A stretch of 64,000 bases of DNA, taken from positions 124,001 through 188,000 of the forward strand of contig NZ_RJJQ01000003.1 in the NCBI RefSeq assembly GCF_003724155.1, given 5' to 3'. The position numbers were made by a program, and so were the translations under genes. Below, in pieces: positions 1 to 8,857 of the stretch. The DNA is from Flexivirga caeni. GTDB lineage: Bacteria > Actinomycetota > Actinomycetes > Actinomycetales > Dermatophilaceae. Position 1 is the first letter of the stretch; each line of letters starts with the position of its first letter. The notes under the pieces were generated by a model. That model saw only the letters and a list, made by a program, of their open reading frames with translations, was not told the origin of the DNA and did no database searches.

Positions 1-1
1 G

Positions 2-415
2 GCCGAAGGCATCGTCAACAGGTCACTCGACATCCCCGCCCAGCACGAGACGGTCGCCTCCCTGACGACTTCGCTGCGCGAATGGACGACGTATGTCGCG
101 CGCATCGACGGGCGGCTCGTGGGCTCGGTGCGCGGACACCTCGGCGGCGGTCCGGGCGATGCGGGCAGCGGCGGCCCGGAGACCGACTGGCACATCGGGC
201 GATTGATGGTCGCTCCCGATCTGCAGGGCCGCGGTTTCGGCCGGGCATTGCTGGAGTTCATCCAGCGGGCCGCGCCGGCGGGTGCCTCGTCATACAGCCT
301 GATAGCCGGGGCGGCGAGCACTGACAACCTGCGGATGTATCGCAAGGCGGGCTTCCGGATCGTCGCCCGCGACGACCCGCCCGGCACGGTGCTCCTGGCC
401 AAGCGCCGCCGCTAA
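2..415 (+). CDS. GNAT family N-acetyltransferase, 5' partial
   Basis: The frame is already open at the window edge, so the N-terminus is missing; 137 residues and the stop are visible. They show the C-terminal half of a GNAT fold: strand IGRLMVAPD, then the acetyl-CoA pyrophosphate loop LQGRGFGRAL, and the usual closing motif MYRKAGFRIV. The family moves an acetyl group from acetyl-CoA to an amine. Nothing here identifies the substrate. The gene ends 7 bases before a nested palindrome that separates it from the converging DUF5107 gene. Confidence 0.85.
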   Translation, partial: AEGIVNRSLDIPAQHETVASLTTSLREWTTYVARIDGRLVGSVRGHLGGGPGDAGSGGPETDWHIGRLMVAPDLQGRGFGRALLEFIQRAAPAGASSYSLIAGAASTDNLRMYRKAGFRIVARDDPPGTVLLAKRRR

Positions 416-421
416 CTGATC

Positions 422-500
422 GAGAGGTACACAAAGTCATCGAGCGGCCCAGGAATTCGGGCTGATCTTGTGTGCCTGTCATGGCGTTTCTGTGCCGCTC
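422..500. repeat. Nested palindromic element R7 (four half-sites)
   Basis: Two direct half-sites GAGAGGTACAC (422) and GAGCGGCCCAG (442) are followed by two inverted ones that read GACAGGCACAC (470-480) and GAGCGGCACAG (490-500) on the minus strand. Both pairs are exactly 20 bp apart. The element fills the gap between two converging genes. One half-site is identical to the variant copy in element R2 at 41347, which ties the loci together. Confidence 0.65.
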
Positions 501-530
501 GATCGTGGGGCGGGGCGTGTCGTGTAGTTG

Positions 531-2438
531 TCAGTCGCCGGTCATGCTGAAGTCGAGTGCGGCGGGGAGCGGCTGACCAGGGGCGACGGCTCGCCAGAGT
601 TCGCCGATGACCCGGTCGCCCTCGGCGAGGTCCGGCACCTCGAGGCCGGAGTCCGCGAGCAGCGCCGCCGCCTCGGCGTCGCGGCCCAGTGCGTGCAGGG
701 CGCGGGCGTGCAACAGCCGGGTGCGGCCGTGTGCGCGCAGGGCCGAGTCGGCGGCGTCGATGGCGGCCAGTGCATCGGCGGGCCGGCCGGCGTCCAGCAG
801 CCCGGTGACCTGCTCGGTGAGCAGGCCACGCGTGTGCGGGTCGAGGGTGCGCGCCTGCGCGTAGAACGCAGCCGCCTCGGCGACGTCGGTGCTCAGCACC
901 GCCAGCCCGCGCAGCGCGACCGCGGTCGGCCGGTGCGCGATGCTCTCGCGATAGTGAGCGGCAGCCTCTGCAGCCGAACCGTCCAGGTGTGCGGCGACGC
1001 CGAGCGCGTAGGAGCGCCACCAGCCGTCCGGCGCGTGCGCGATCGCCCGGCGCCAGCGCGGTGAGATCAGTGGCAGCAGCGGCTCGTCGAGTTGTTCGCC
1101 CGCCAGCACCGCGGCGCCGAGCCGACTGTTGTCGGCGACCTCGGGAAAGTCGACCCCAGCTGGTGCCGAGTCGCCGCGCAGTGCCAATTCGACTCTGCCC
1201 CAACCGGATCCGTCAGCAAGACGCTCGTGTAGGGACTGCGACGCGAACTCGCGCAGCCACTGCTCGTGCCATGCCTCCAGCTCGGCCACCGGCACCGCGG
1301 TTGCGACCGCCTCGGCGGCGGCCGCTGCAGCTTCCGTGAACGGCGCACCCACGACACCCGGATCGAGCCGGGCGGCTCCGAACGCCTCGGTCCAGGAGCG
1401 CTCGGCGGAGCCGTCGATCAGGTCGTGTTCGAGCTGGGTGGTGCACACGCCGGCCTGGATCTCGGCATACGTCCGGTCGCCGACCAGCCAGCGCTGCCAC
1501 CGCCGTCCGCCTCGCGCCGAGCCCCAGAGGAACAGCTTGCGGCCGTGCAACTCGCCGGTCGAGGTCTGCGCGAAGCCGAGTCCGTCCGGTTCGACGGCGG
1601 TGATCGACCGGCCGGTCTGCGCGACCACGTCGAAGAAGTAGTCGGCCGACGCGGCCGAGGCCGCGGGGTAGCTGATGTCAGCAGGGCCGTCCGGGTGCGG
1701 CACGGAGACCCGATCGAGCGAGCCGGAGTAGCTGGTCCGCCACGCGTGGGTGGCCGGCGTCAGCACGCGGGTGTGCGGGGTCTCGGGCACCGCGATGTTG
1801 GTCCAGTAGTAGAGCGGCTTGGGCTCCGGGTCCGGGTTGATCACCCGGGTGGAGGCGAGCAGGCGGTCACCGGCCAGTGTCAGGTCGATGACCAGGATGA
1901 GGTCGCGGGTGCGCTCCCACTCCCACAGCCGCAACGCCTGCCCGCACGGGGAGTCGACGACCGCCGCGTGCATCGGGCGACAGGTCGTGGTCGCGTGCCC
2001 GGTGGACCCGAGGTTCCACTCGATGCCGCCGGCGAACCAGGCGTCGGTGAGTGCGAAGCCGGCATACCGCAGCCGATCGGGGGTGAGCAGCAGCTCGCGG
2101 CCGGTGCGTTGCTCGCGCAGCGACCAGACCCGCCCGCCGAGGGCAGGCAGCACGGTCGCGCGCAGGATGCCGTTGTCGAGTATGACCGCGGGCAGGTCCA
2201 GCGCGGCGTCCGAGCGGTCGTAGTCGCTCTGCACGCCATACGGCAGGGGTGTGGCGAGCCGGCCGCGCGCGACTCGCTCGCGCATCGCGGCGGGCGCGTT
2301 CGGGTCCAGCGTGGTCGTCGTCATCGCCCGGACCGGCCGGTACGCCGGCAGGGGGCTCTGCTCGCCCAAATTCGCACCGATGACGGCGAGCCGACTGGCC
2401 CGGACGGTCGTGGGTGCGGCAGAGTCGATCGGGTGCAT
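531..2438 (-). CDS. DUF5107 domain protein with C-terminal TPR-like region
   Basis: 635 residues. The first 400 or so match the DUF5107 pattern: a galactose-mutarotase-like beta-sandwich with VLPALGGRVWSL near residue 98 and YYWTNIAVPE near 230. The last 200 residues are alanine-rich helical repeats of TPR type (AAAHYRESIAHRP, AAFYAQARTLDP). The start at 2438 is preferred over an internal ATG at 2324 because the extra N-terminus (SRLAVIGANLGEQSPLPAYR) looks like the conserved first strand of the family. No signal peptide is seen, so it is probably cytoplasmic. It is divergent from a sugar ABC importer, which suggests a role in oligosaccharide use; the reaction is unknown. Confidence 0.8.
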   Translation of the reverse strand: MHPIDSAAPTTVRASRLAVIGANLGEQSPLPAYRPVRAMTTTTLDPNAPAAMRERVARGRLATPLPYGVQSDYDRSDAALDLPAVILDNGILRATVLPALGGRVWSLREQRTGRELLLTPDRLRYAGFALTDAWFAGGIEWNLGSTGHATTTCRPMHAAVVDSPCGQALRLWEWERTRDLILVIDLTLAGDRLLASTRVINPDPEPKPLYYWTNIAVPETPHTRVLTPATHAWRTSYSGSLDRVSVPHPDGPADISYPAASAASADYFFDVVAQTGRSITAVEPDGLGFAQTSTGELHGRKLFLWGSARGGRRWQRWLVGDRTYAEIQAGVCTTQLEHDLIDGSAERSWTEAFGAARLDPGVVGAPFTEAAAAAAEAVATAVPVAELEAWHEQWLREFASQSLHERLADGSGWGRVELALRGDSAPAGVDFPEVADNSRLGAAVLAGEQLDEPLLPLISPRWRRAIAHAPDGWWRSYALGVAAHLDGSAAEAAAHYRESIAHRPTAVALRGLAVLSTDVAEAAAFYAQARTLDPHTRGLLTEQVTGLLDAGRPADALAAIDAADSALRAHGRTRLLHARALHALGRDAEAAALLADSGLEVPDLAEGDRVIGELWRAVAPGQPLPAALDFSMTGD

Positions 2439-2519
2439 CGGACCTCACTCGGAGTGGTGCAGATGTGGTGGTATCGCGAACCGGCGGCGGCGCAGCCGTT
2501 GCCGATCTGTGATCGTTTA

Positions 2520-2535
2520 TGCGTCGAAAGACGCA
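2520..2535. promoter_or_regulatory. Putative operator, 6+6 bp dyad
   Basis: TGCGTC-gaaa-GACGCA lies in the 206-bp space between the divergent DUF5107 and sugar-binding-protein genes. A possible -10 (CATATT, around 2553) sits just downstream for the rightward operon. The dyad is well placed for a sugar-responsive repressor, but it matches no operator consensus I know. Confidence 0.35.
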
Positions 2536-2644
2536 CATACTGGCAGAACTAATCATATTGTGTGGGCGTGCAGTCGTCGCCGGTCGCACCCGACCGGGCC
2601 CTGGGCTGTGCCTTGGCAAAGAACCAACTGGAGGTAACACGGCC

Positions 2645-4078
2645 ATGACTCTCAACGACTCCAAGGTCAACCGGCGGACGGTCATGCGCACTGCGCTGGC
2701 AGCCGGCCTGGCCCTGCCGGTCGGTGGCGCGCTTGCGTCCTGCGCCGGCGGCGGAAGCAGCGGCAGTAAGAGCAGCGGAGGCGGGTCGGCGGCTCCTTCC
2801 GGCAGCACCTCGGCGGACAACCCCTTCGGCTTCACCGACAAGAGCACCGTGGACGCGGTGATCTTCAACGGCGGTTACGGCACCGACTACGTCAGCTTCG
2901 CCGGCCAGGTGGTGATGAAGAAGTACCCGGGCAGCAAGGTCAAGGTGTCGCCGTCGACCCAGATCTCGCAGCAGCTGCAACCCCGGTTCGTGAGCGGCAA
3001 CCCGCCGGACCTGGTCGACGACTCGGGCGCGCAGGCGATCGGTGTCAACACCATTGCGGCTCAGTTGGAGGACCTCACCCCGGTGCTGGAGGCCAACAAC
3101 TACGAGGGCACCAAGATCTCCGACAACCTCTACCCGGGGGTCAAGGAGGCGGGCCTGGTCGGCGACAAGATGGTCGTCCTCAACTACGTGATGACGGTCT
3201 ACGGCCTGTGGTACTCCGAGAGCCTGTTCGCGGCCAACGGCTGGACCCCGCCGAAGACCTGGGACGACCTGCTCGACCTGGGTGCCAAGGCGAAGGCGAA
3301 GGGCAAGTACCTCTTCGTCTGGGGCCAGCAGGCGGCCAGCTACTACCAGCAGCTGCTGATGGATTCGGCGATCAAGCAGGGCGGCGACGAGGTCCGCCTG
3401 GGGCTGGAGAACCTCGAGCCCAAGTGCTGGTCGAACCCGACCATCCAGGCAGTGCTGGCCAAGCTGGAGGAGATCGTCAAGAAGGGCTACTTCAAGCCCG
3501 GCGGTGCCGGCACCCAGTTCACCCAGGCGCAGGCACAGTGGAGCAACGACGAGTCGGGCATCATGTATGCCTCCGGCTCGTGGATCGAGAACGAGATGAA
3601 GTCGCAGACCAAGGCGGGCTTCAAGATGACCGGCATCCCGGAGCCGGTGCTCGACACCTCGACCAGCAAGATGCCGTATGACGCACTGAACGCCGCCCCC
3701 GGCGAGCAGTACATCGTGCCGAGCAAGGGCAAGGACCCCAATGGCGGCAAGGAACTGCTGCGGGCGATGCTCTCCAAGGAGGCGGCCACCAACTTCGCCA
3801 AGACGAAGCTGGCGCCGACCATCGTCAAGGGCACCGTGCCGACCGACGGGTTCGGCTCGACTGCGCTGCAGTCGCAGATCAAGATGCTCGACGCGGCCGG
3901 CTCGCACCTGTTCAACGTGCGGTTCGTCAGCCTCTACGGCACCGTCCAGGACCAGCTGGTGCCGTGGAACAGCTTCTTGTCCGGGCAGCTAGACGCCGCC
4001 GGCCTGACCAAGGCGCTGCAGCAGATCAGCGACAAGGTCCGTAACGACCCCTCGGTCAAGAAGGTCAAGATCTCGTGA
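2645..4078 (+). CDS. Sugar ABC transporter substrate-binding lipoprotein
   Basis: 477 residues. The start at 2645 follows GGAGG with 10-base spacing. The N-terminus has a twin-arginine-like NRRTVMR, a hydrophobic stretch, and a lipobox (LASC, Cys about residue 33), then a Gly/Ser-rich linker, so it should be a membrane-anchored extracytoplasmic receptor. The body is a family 1 solute-binding protein with LWYSESLFAANGWTPPKTWDD near residue 190. The length and lipobox layout recall NgcE, the N-acetylglucosamine/chitobiose receptor of Streptomyces, but the ligand cannot be fixed from sequence. It is the first gene of a three-gene operon with both permeases. Confidence 0.88.
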   Translation: MTLNDSKVNRRTVMRTALAAGLALPVGGALASCAGGGSSGSKSSGGGSAAPSGSTSADNPFGFTDKSTVDAVIFNGGYGTDYVSFAGQVVMKKYPGSKVKVSPSTQISQQLQPRFVSGNPPDLVDDSGAQAIGVNTIAAQLEDLTPVLEANNYEGTKISDNLYPGVKEAGLVGDKMVVLNYVMTVYGLWYSESLFAANGWTPPKTWDDLLDLGAKAKAKGKYLFVWGQQAASYYQQLLMDSAIKQGGDEVRLGLENLEPKCWSNPTIQAVLAKLEEIVKKGYFKPGGAGTQFTQAQAQWSNDESGIMYASGSWIENEMKSQTKAGFKMTGIPEPVLDTSTSKMPYDALNAAPGEQYIVPSKGKDPNGGKELLRAMLSKEAATNFAKTKLAPTIVKGTVPTDGFGSTALQSQIKMLDAAGSHLFNVRFVSLYGTVQDQLVPWNSFLSGQLDAAGLTKALQQISDKVRNDPSVKKVKIS

Positions 4079-5103
4079 CCTTCCCCAACCCAACGGTGAG
4101 CGGTGGCGCATCGGCTGCGGCGGCAGGCGCCGTCAACGCCGGCGTCACCGCTCCCCGCGGGCGCGGCGGTCGCCGCCGCACGCGCCCCTCGCGCGTCATA
4201 TTCCTGCTGGTCACAGTGGGAATACCGATGGTGGTCTACCTCGGGCTGGTGATCTGGCCGTTCCTGCAGGCGGTGTATTACTCGCTGACCGATTGGGGCG
4301 GCTTCTCCAACACGATGAACTTCGTCGGGTTGTCCAACTACCGTTACATCTTCACCGACGGCATCTTCCCGCTCGCCGTCCGCAACAACATCATCCTGGC
4401 GATCCTGGTGCCGTTGATCACGGTGATCCTCAGCTTCGTGCTGGCCACCATGGTCACCGTCGGCGGGTCCAGCACGGGCGCGGTGCGCGGCCTGGCGGGT
4501 TCGTCGTTCTACCGGATCGTGTCGTTCTTCCCCTACACCATCCCGGCCATCGTGATCGGCGTCATCTGGGCGCAGATCTACGACCCGTCCAAGGGCATGC
4601 TCAACGGCGTGCTGACGCACGTGCCGCTGATCGGCAAGCACTTCGATTCGTTCGCGTGGCTGGGCGAGGTCAAGTCGGCGATGCCGGCTTCCATCTTCGT
4701 CATCATCTGGGGTTTCGTCGGTTTCTACATGGTGCTGTTCGTCGCCGCCATCAAGGGCATCCCAGCGGAGCTGTATGACGCCGCCCGCATCGATGGTGCC
4801 GGCCGGCTGCGGACGATGTGGTCGGTCACGCTGCCGATGGTCCGCGAGACGGTGCAGACGGCATACGTCTACCTGGGTGTGGTCGCCCTGGACGCGTTCG
4901 TCTACATGGCCGCGCTCAACCCGACCGGCGGCCCCAACAACTCGACCCTGACCATGTCGCAGGACCTGTTCAAGACCGCGTTCGCGCAGGACCAGTTCGG
5001 CAAGGCGTGTGCCATGGGTGTCGTCCTGGCCGTGGTGACGCTCGTCTTCGCGGCGCTGGTCTTCGGCGTGAACAAGCTGATCAGCAGGAGGGAGGGCGTA
5101 TGA
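4075..5103 (+). CDS. Sugar ABC transporter permease (MalF type)
   Basis: 342 residues. A GTG start at 4075 overlaps the receptor stop (GTGA), which indicates coupled translation. About six membrane segments follow a basic, Ala/Gly-rich tail. The EAA loop that contacts the ATPase is visible as ELYDAARIDGAGRLRTMWSV around residues 231-250. It is one of two membrane subunits of a CUT1-type importer. The operon has no ATPase gene, so the complex probably uses a shared ATPase of the MsiK type, as in Streptomyces; that is inference from the family. Confidence 0.9.
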   Translation: MTFPNPTVSGGASAAAAGAVNAGVTAPRGRGGRRRTRPSRVIFLLVTVGIPMVVYLGLVIWPFLQAVYYSLTDWGGFSNTMNFVGLSNYRYIFTDGIFPLAVRNNIILAILVPLITVILSFVLATMVTVGGSSTGAVRGLAGSSFYRIVSFFPYTIPAIVIGVIWAQIYDPSKGMLNGVLTHVPLIGKHFDSFAWLGEVKSAMPASIFVIIWGFVGFYMVLFVAAIKGIPAELYDAARIDGAGRLRTMWSVTLPMVRETVQTAYVYLGVVALDAFVYMAALNPTGGPNNSTLTMSQDLFKTAFAQDQFGKACAMGVVLAVVTLVFAALVFGVNKLISRREGV

Positions 5104-6011
5104 CGGACCTGACCAAGCACGCGGCGCCGCCCCAGCAGGTGGCAACCATCAAGCAGCCACCCGCCAAGCGGTCGGGCGGCGACCGCGGCATCATGATCGG
5201 CTCGCACATCGTGCTGATCTTCTGGTCGATCATCGTGATCCTGCCGCTGGTCTGGAGTTTCTTCTCCGCGACGCGGTCGACGAGTGAGATCTTCTCCGGC
5301 CCGTGGACGCTGCCGCACCATCTGTGGCACAACCTCAGCGCCAACTTCTCCTCGGCGTGGTCCGACTCCGGGCTGGGCAGGGACCTGCTGAACACCATCA
5401 TCGTGGTCGGCGTCGCGCTGATCCTGGTGATGGCGCTGGGCTCGATGTGCGCGTATTCGCTCGCACGTTTCCCCTTCCGGGGCAGCCGGGCGATCTACTA
5501 CCTGATCCTGGCCGGCAACACCTTCCCGATCTTCCTGGCGATCGTGCCGCTCTTCTTCGTGCTCAAGCACATCGGGCTGCTCAATACCTTCCCCGGGCTG
5601 ATCCTGGCGTATGTCGCCTTCGCCTTCCCCTTCACGGTGTTCTTCCTCTACCCGTTCTTCCGGGCACTGCCCGGTGAGATCGCCGAGGCTGCCGAGCTGG
5701 ACGGGGCAGGCGACTGGCGCACCTTCATCCAGGTGATGTTGCCGATGGCCAAGCCGGGCATCGCGGCCGTGGCGATCTTCAACTTCCTCGGCCTGTGGAA
5801 CCAGTTCCTGCTGCCGGTGGCACTGAACACCAACCAGCACAACTACGTGCTGTCCCAGGGTATGTACAACTTCGTGTCCTCGGCCGGCTACGAAGTCAAC
5901 TACGGCGCACTGTTCGCCGGTGTGGTGATCACCGTCGTACCCGTGCTGATTGCCTACATCATCTTCCAGCGGCAGCTGCAGGGTTCGCTGTCGCAGGGCA
6001 CCATGAAGTAG
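5100..6011 (+). CDS. Sugar ABC transporter permease (MalG type)
   Basis: 303 residues. ATG at 5100 overlaps the upstream stop (ATGA). It has a cytoplasmic tail of about 30 residues, six predicted membrane helices and the EAA motif EIAEAAELDGAGDWRTFIQV near residues 194-213. It is the second membrane subunit of the CUT1 importer. The operon is closed by a strong hairpin 13 bases after the stop. Confidence 0.9.
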   Translation: MTDLTKHAAPPQQVATIKQPPAKRSGGDRGIMIGSHIVLIFWSIIVILPLVWSFFSATRSTSEIFSGPWTLPHHLWHNLSANFSSAWSDSGLGRDLLNTIIVVGVALILVMALGSMCAYSLARFPFRGSRAIYYLILAGNTFPIFLAIVPLFFVLKHIGLLNTFPGLILAYVAFAFPFTVFFLYPFFRALPGEIAEAAELDGAGDWRTFIQVMLPMAKPGIAAVAIFNFLGLWNQFLLPVALNTNQHNYVLSQGMYNFVSSAGYEVNYGALFAGVVITVVPVLIAYIIFQRQLQGSLSQGTMK

Positions 6012-6023
6012 TGGCAGCCTGTG

Positions 6024-6078
6024 TTCTGCCGGCGAAGGGCCGGTCCGATTTCACCGGACCGGCCCTTCTCTGGCAGAA
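6024..6078 (+). terminator. Hairpin terminator after the sugar importer operon
   Basis: The core stem GAAGGGCCGGTCCG pairs with CGGACCGGCCCTTC across a short ATTTCAC loop. It is flanked by an outer TTCTGCC/GGCAGAA pair, giving a long nested stem. There is no clear U-tract, as is usual for intrinsic terminators of GC-rich actinobacteria. Confidence 0.75.
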
Positions 6079-6229
6079 TCGTCCGAGCGCCGAAACGGTC
6101 CCGGCCCCCGCCGCAGGGGGAGTGCGACGGTGAGTTCCTCACCGGGCATGTGGCTCCACTCCGGACGGCGCACCCGGTTCACGAAAATGCGCGGGCGGCC
6201 TGCGGCGCCTGCGAGGAAGAAGCCCCACC

Positions 6230-6592
6230 ATGCACAAGTTCGACGAGCTCGACGCTGCCCAGCTGCGCAGCGACGTTCCCGCCTTCCGCGCCGGTGACAC
6301 CGTCAAGGTGCACGTCAAGGTCGTCGAGGGCAGCCGCTCTCGTGTCCAGGTCTTCCAGGGCGTCGTGATCCGTCGCCACGGCGGCGGCATCGGCGAGACC
6401 TTCACCGTTCGCAAGATCAGCTTCGGCGTCGGCGTCGAGCGCACCTTCCCGGTGCACACCCCGGCGATCGAGAAGATCGAGGTCGTCACCCGCGGTGACG
6501 TGCGTCGCGCCAAGCTCTACTACCTGCGCGAGCTGCGCGGCAAGGCCGCCAAGATCAAGGAGAAGCGCGACACGCCTGCCAAGCAGGCCTGA
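6230..6592 (+). CDS. rplS: 50S ribosomal protein L19
   Basis: 120 residues, the normal length for L19. The start [13 protein letters not shown] is followed by conserved stretches such as [17 protein letters not shown] and [20 protein letters not shown]. The protein sits at the 30S-50S interface. A purine-rich GAGGAAGAAG precedes the ATG. In many actinobacteria rimM and trmD lie directly upstream; here the sugar importer occupies that place. About 150 bases of leader separate the gene from the previous terminator and may carry its promoter. Confidence 0.97.
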   Translation: MHKFDELDAAQLRSDVPAFRAGDTVKVHVKVVEGSRSRVQVFQGVVIRRHGGGIGETFTVRKISFGVGVERTFPVHTPAIEKIEVVTRGDVRRAKLYYLRELRGKAAKIKEKRDTPAKQA

Positions 6593-6609
6593 GCACGCTG
6601 CCCACCCGC

Positions 6610-7299
6610 ATGACCGAAGGCGTGGCATCCCCGGCTGGGGATGCCACGCCTTCGTCATACCCGCAGGGCGGGCTCGGTGAGTCGCCCACACCCCGGCGCC
6701 GGCGCCAGTGGCTGATCGGGCTGCTCGTGGTCGTCGCCGCCGTCGTGCTGCTGCACGGCCTGGTGATCGAGACGTTCACGGTGCCCTCGGTGTCGATGGA
6801 GCCGACCCTGTCGCAGGGAGACCGGATCCTGGTCGACAAGTTGCACGCGCACCACGTCACCCGGGACGAGGTCGTGGTGTTCGACGGCACCGACGTCTTC
6901 GCGCACCCCGGCGACTTGCCGCCGTCCGGCTTCACCGGGTTCCTGCAGTCGGTGGGCGACGCCCTCGGCATACACCTGGGGGAGACGCTTTACGTCAAGC
7001 GGATCATCGGCCTCCCAGGCGACACGGTCAGCGTCGGTCGCGACGGCCGGCTGCGGATCGACGGCGTGCTGCGCGCCGAACCCTTCCTGCCGAAAGGTAT
7101 GTCGTCCAGCAGCGTCCCGTTCACGGCGCGTGTCCCGGCCGGCCATGTGTTCGTCATGGGCGACAACCGGGCGGACTCGGAGGATTCCCGCGCGCACCTC
7201 GGCGACCCCGGCGGAGGGATGGTCCCGATCAGCGACATCGTCGGCAAGGTGGTCCTGCGCTACTGGCCGACAGGTTCGTGGGGGAAGATCCCAGCGTGA
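6610..7299 (+). CDS. lepB: Signal peptidase I, copy 1
   Basis: 229 residues. One N-terminal membrane helix (about residues 35-52) is followed by box B with the catalytic serine (VPSVSMEPTL), box D with the catalytic lysine (YVKRIIGLPGD) and box E (GDNRADSEDSR). The enzyme cleaves signal peptides of exported proteins at the outer membrane face. The start is uncertain: ATG 6610 has no ribosome-binding site and its first codons form the hairpin that follows rplS; the next in-frame start is GTG 6622, also inside the hairpin. It is the first of three tandem, translationally overlapping paralogues. Confidence 0.9.
   Translation: MTEGVASPAGDATPSSYPQGGLGESPTPRRRRQWLIGLLVVVAAVVLLHGLVIETFTVPSVSMEPTLSQGDRILVDKLHAHHVTRDEVVVFDGTDVFAHPGDLPPSGFTGFLQSVGDALGIHLGETLYVKRIIGLPGDTVSVGRDGRLRIDGVLRAEPFLPKGMSSSSVPFTARVPAGHVFVMGDNRADSEDSRAHLGDPGGGMVPISDIVGKVVLRYWPTGSWGKIPA
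6616..6653 (+). terminator. Perfect 17-bp hairpin after rplS, at the start of lepB
   Basis: GAAGGCGTGGCATCCCC pairs perfectly with GGGGATGCCACGCCTTC around a 4-base loop (GGCT). It starts 23 bases after the rplS stop, as a terminator would. It also lies inside the first codons of the annotated first signal peptidase gene, so it may attenuate read-through into the lepB group. Confidence 0.75.
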
Positions 7300-8120
7300 C
7301 CGAACATCGACAGGGGGAGCCGCCCGCGGCGATCCGGTTGCCGCGTGTGCCGGTGGACACGGCGGCATGGCATGCCGACCCGCATTCCGAGCCGTCCGCG
7401 GCCGAAGGGAAGAGTACCGCCGTAGTCGGCGCCCAGCAGGCGGGCGACGGCGGCTGGCATCCGTTCCGGCTGCTGCGCGAGTTCGCGATCGTCGTGGTCG
7501 TGGCGCTGATCCTGTCGCTGCTGATCAAGACGTTCGTGGCGCAGTCGTTCTGGATCCCCTCGCAGTCGATGGAGAACACCCTGGTGCCCGGCGACCGGGT
7601 CGTCGTCTCCAAGTTCACTCCCGGCCTGTTCTCGCTCCAACGGGGGGACGTGGTCGTCTTCCACGATCCAGGCCACTGGCTGGACGAGCCGAACACCAAG
7701 CGCAGCGGCATCTCCGGCGCGGTCACCTCGGTGCTGCAGTTCGTCGGGCTCTACCCGTCCGGCGACGACGACCTGATCAAGCGGGTCATCGGGCTGCCCG
7801 GCGACCATGTGAAGTGCTGTAACACGCGGGGACAGATCACGGTCAACGGTGTCGCGCTCTCGGAGCCATATATTTACCCAGGCGGCGGCACCGACCAGCT
7901 GAAATTCTCGGTGACCGTCCCGGCCGGCCGGGTGTGGGTCATGGGTGACAACCGGGGTGACTCCTCCGACTCGCGATTCCACGACAACGGCACCGGCCAG
8001 ACCGGTTCGGTGCCCGAGTCCGACATCGTCGGCCGGGCCGACATGATCGTCTGGCCCATCGATCGGATGGGCTGGCTGAGCAATTACTCCTCGACGTTCG
8101 ACAAGGTGCCCAAACCATGA
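7296..8120 (+). CDS. lepB: Signal peptidase I, copy 2
   Basis: 274 residues from GTG 7296, which overlaps the stop of copy 1 (GTGA). A polar N-terminal tail of about 60 residues precedes a single membrane helix (FAIVVVVALILSLLI). The catalytic serine is in IPSQSMENTL, the lysine in LIKRVIGLPGD, and box E reads GDNRGDSSDSR. A Cys pair (VKCCNTRG) follows the lysine box and also occurs in copy 3 (VVCCTKTG) but not in copy 1. Copies 2 and 3 therefore look more closely related to each other than to copy 1. Confidence 0.92.
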   Translation: MTEHRQGEPPAAIRLPRVPVDTAAWHADPHSEPSAAEGKSTAVVGAQQAGDGGWHPFRLLREFAIVVVVALILSLLIKTFVAQSFWIPSQSMENTLVPGDRVVVSKFTPGLFSLQRGDVVVFHDPGHWLDEPNTKRSGISGAVTSVLQFVGLYPSGDDDLIKRVIGLPGDHVKCCNTRGQITVNGVALSEPYIYPGGGTDQLKFSVTVPAGRVWVMGDNRGDSSDSRFHDNGTGQTGSVPESDIVGRADMIVWPIDRMGWLSNYSSTFDKVPKP

Positions 8121-8857
8121 GCCAAGACCAGGACGAGACCGCGTTGCCGCCTGGCGCCATACCGGAGGACACCGAGCTGCCCAGAAGCAAGTCCCGGTGG
8201 GCGTTCGCGCGCGAGCTCGTGGTGATCGTCGCCATCGCGCTGGTGCTCAGCTTCCTGGTCAAGACGTTCCTTGCCCAGCCGTTCTACATCCCGTCGCAGT
8301 CGATGGAGAGCACGCTCGACGTCGGCGACCGCATCATCGTCAGCAAGTTCACCCCGCAGCACTCGCCGCTGCACCGCGGCGACGTCATCGTCTTCGAGGA
8401 CCCCAAGACCTGGGGCGACACCCCGCACCACGAGTCGTGGTTCAAGCGCATCGTCAAGGACAGCCTGGTTTTCGTCGGCATCCTGCCCGGCGGCGGTGAC
8501 CACCTGGTCAAGCGGATCATCGGGATGCCGGGTGACCATGTCGTGTGCTGCACCAAGACCGGCAAGCTGACGATCAACGGCGTCGCGATCACCGAGCCCT
8601 ACGTCAACAAGGGGAACGTGCCGAGCGCCATGCCGTTCAACATCACGGTGCCGCCGAACGAGGTCTGGGTGATGGGCGACAACCGCGGTGACTCGGCCGA
8701 CTCCCGTTTCCACGACGGCACCAGCGGCGGCAAGCTCGGCTCGGTGCCGATGTCGGACATCACCGGTCAGGTGGTGGCGATCGCCTGGCCGATCGACCGC
8801 ATCCAGACGCTCAAGGGCTACAGCAACGTCTTCGCCAAGGTGCCGAAGCCGTCGTGA
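8117..8857 (+). CDS. lepB: Signal peptidase I, copy 3
   Basis: 246 residues. ATG 8117 overlaps the previous stop (ATGA). It has an N-terminal helix ([19 protein letters not shown]), the catalytic serine in [10 protein letters not shown], the lysine in [11 protein letters not shown] and box [12 protein letters not shown]. All residues needed for the Ser-Lys dyad are present, so all three copies should be active. Several signal peptidase genes between rplS and rnhB are also known in Streptomyces (sipW-Z). The next gene, rnhB, overlaps this one. Confidence 0.93.
   Translation: MSQDQDETALPPGAIPEDTELPRSKSRWAFARELVVIVAIALVLSFLVKTFLAQPFYIPSQSMESTLDVGDRIIVSKFTPQHSPLHRGDVIVFEDPKTWGDTPHHESWFKRIVKDSLVFVGILPGGGDHLVKRIIGMPGDHVVCCTKTGKLTINGVAITEPYVNKGNVPSAMPFNITVPPNEVWVMGDNRGDSADSRFHDGTSGGKLGSVPMSDITGQVVAIAWPIDRIQTLKGYSNVFAKVPKPS

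Noticed and set aside
2439-2644. DasR (dre) operator before the sugar importer
   Set aside because: The dyad found there does not resemble the ACTGGTCTAGACCAGT-type consensus.
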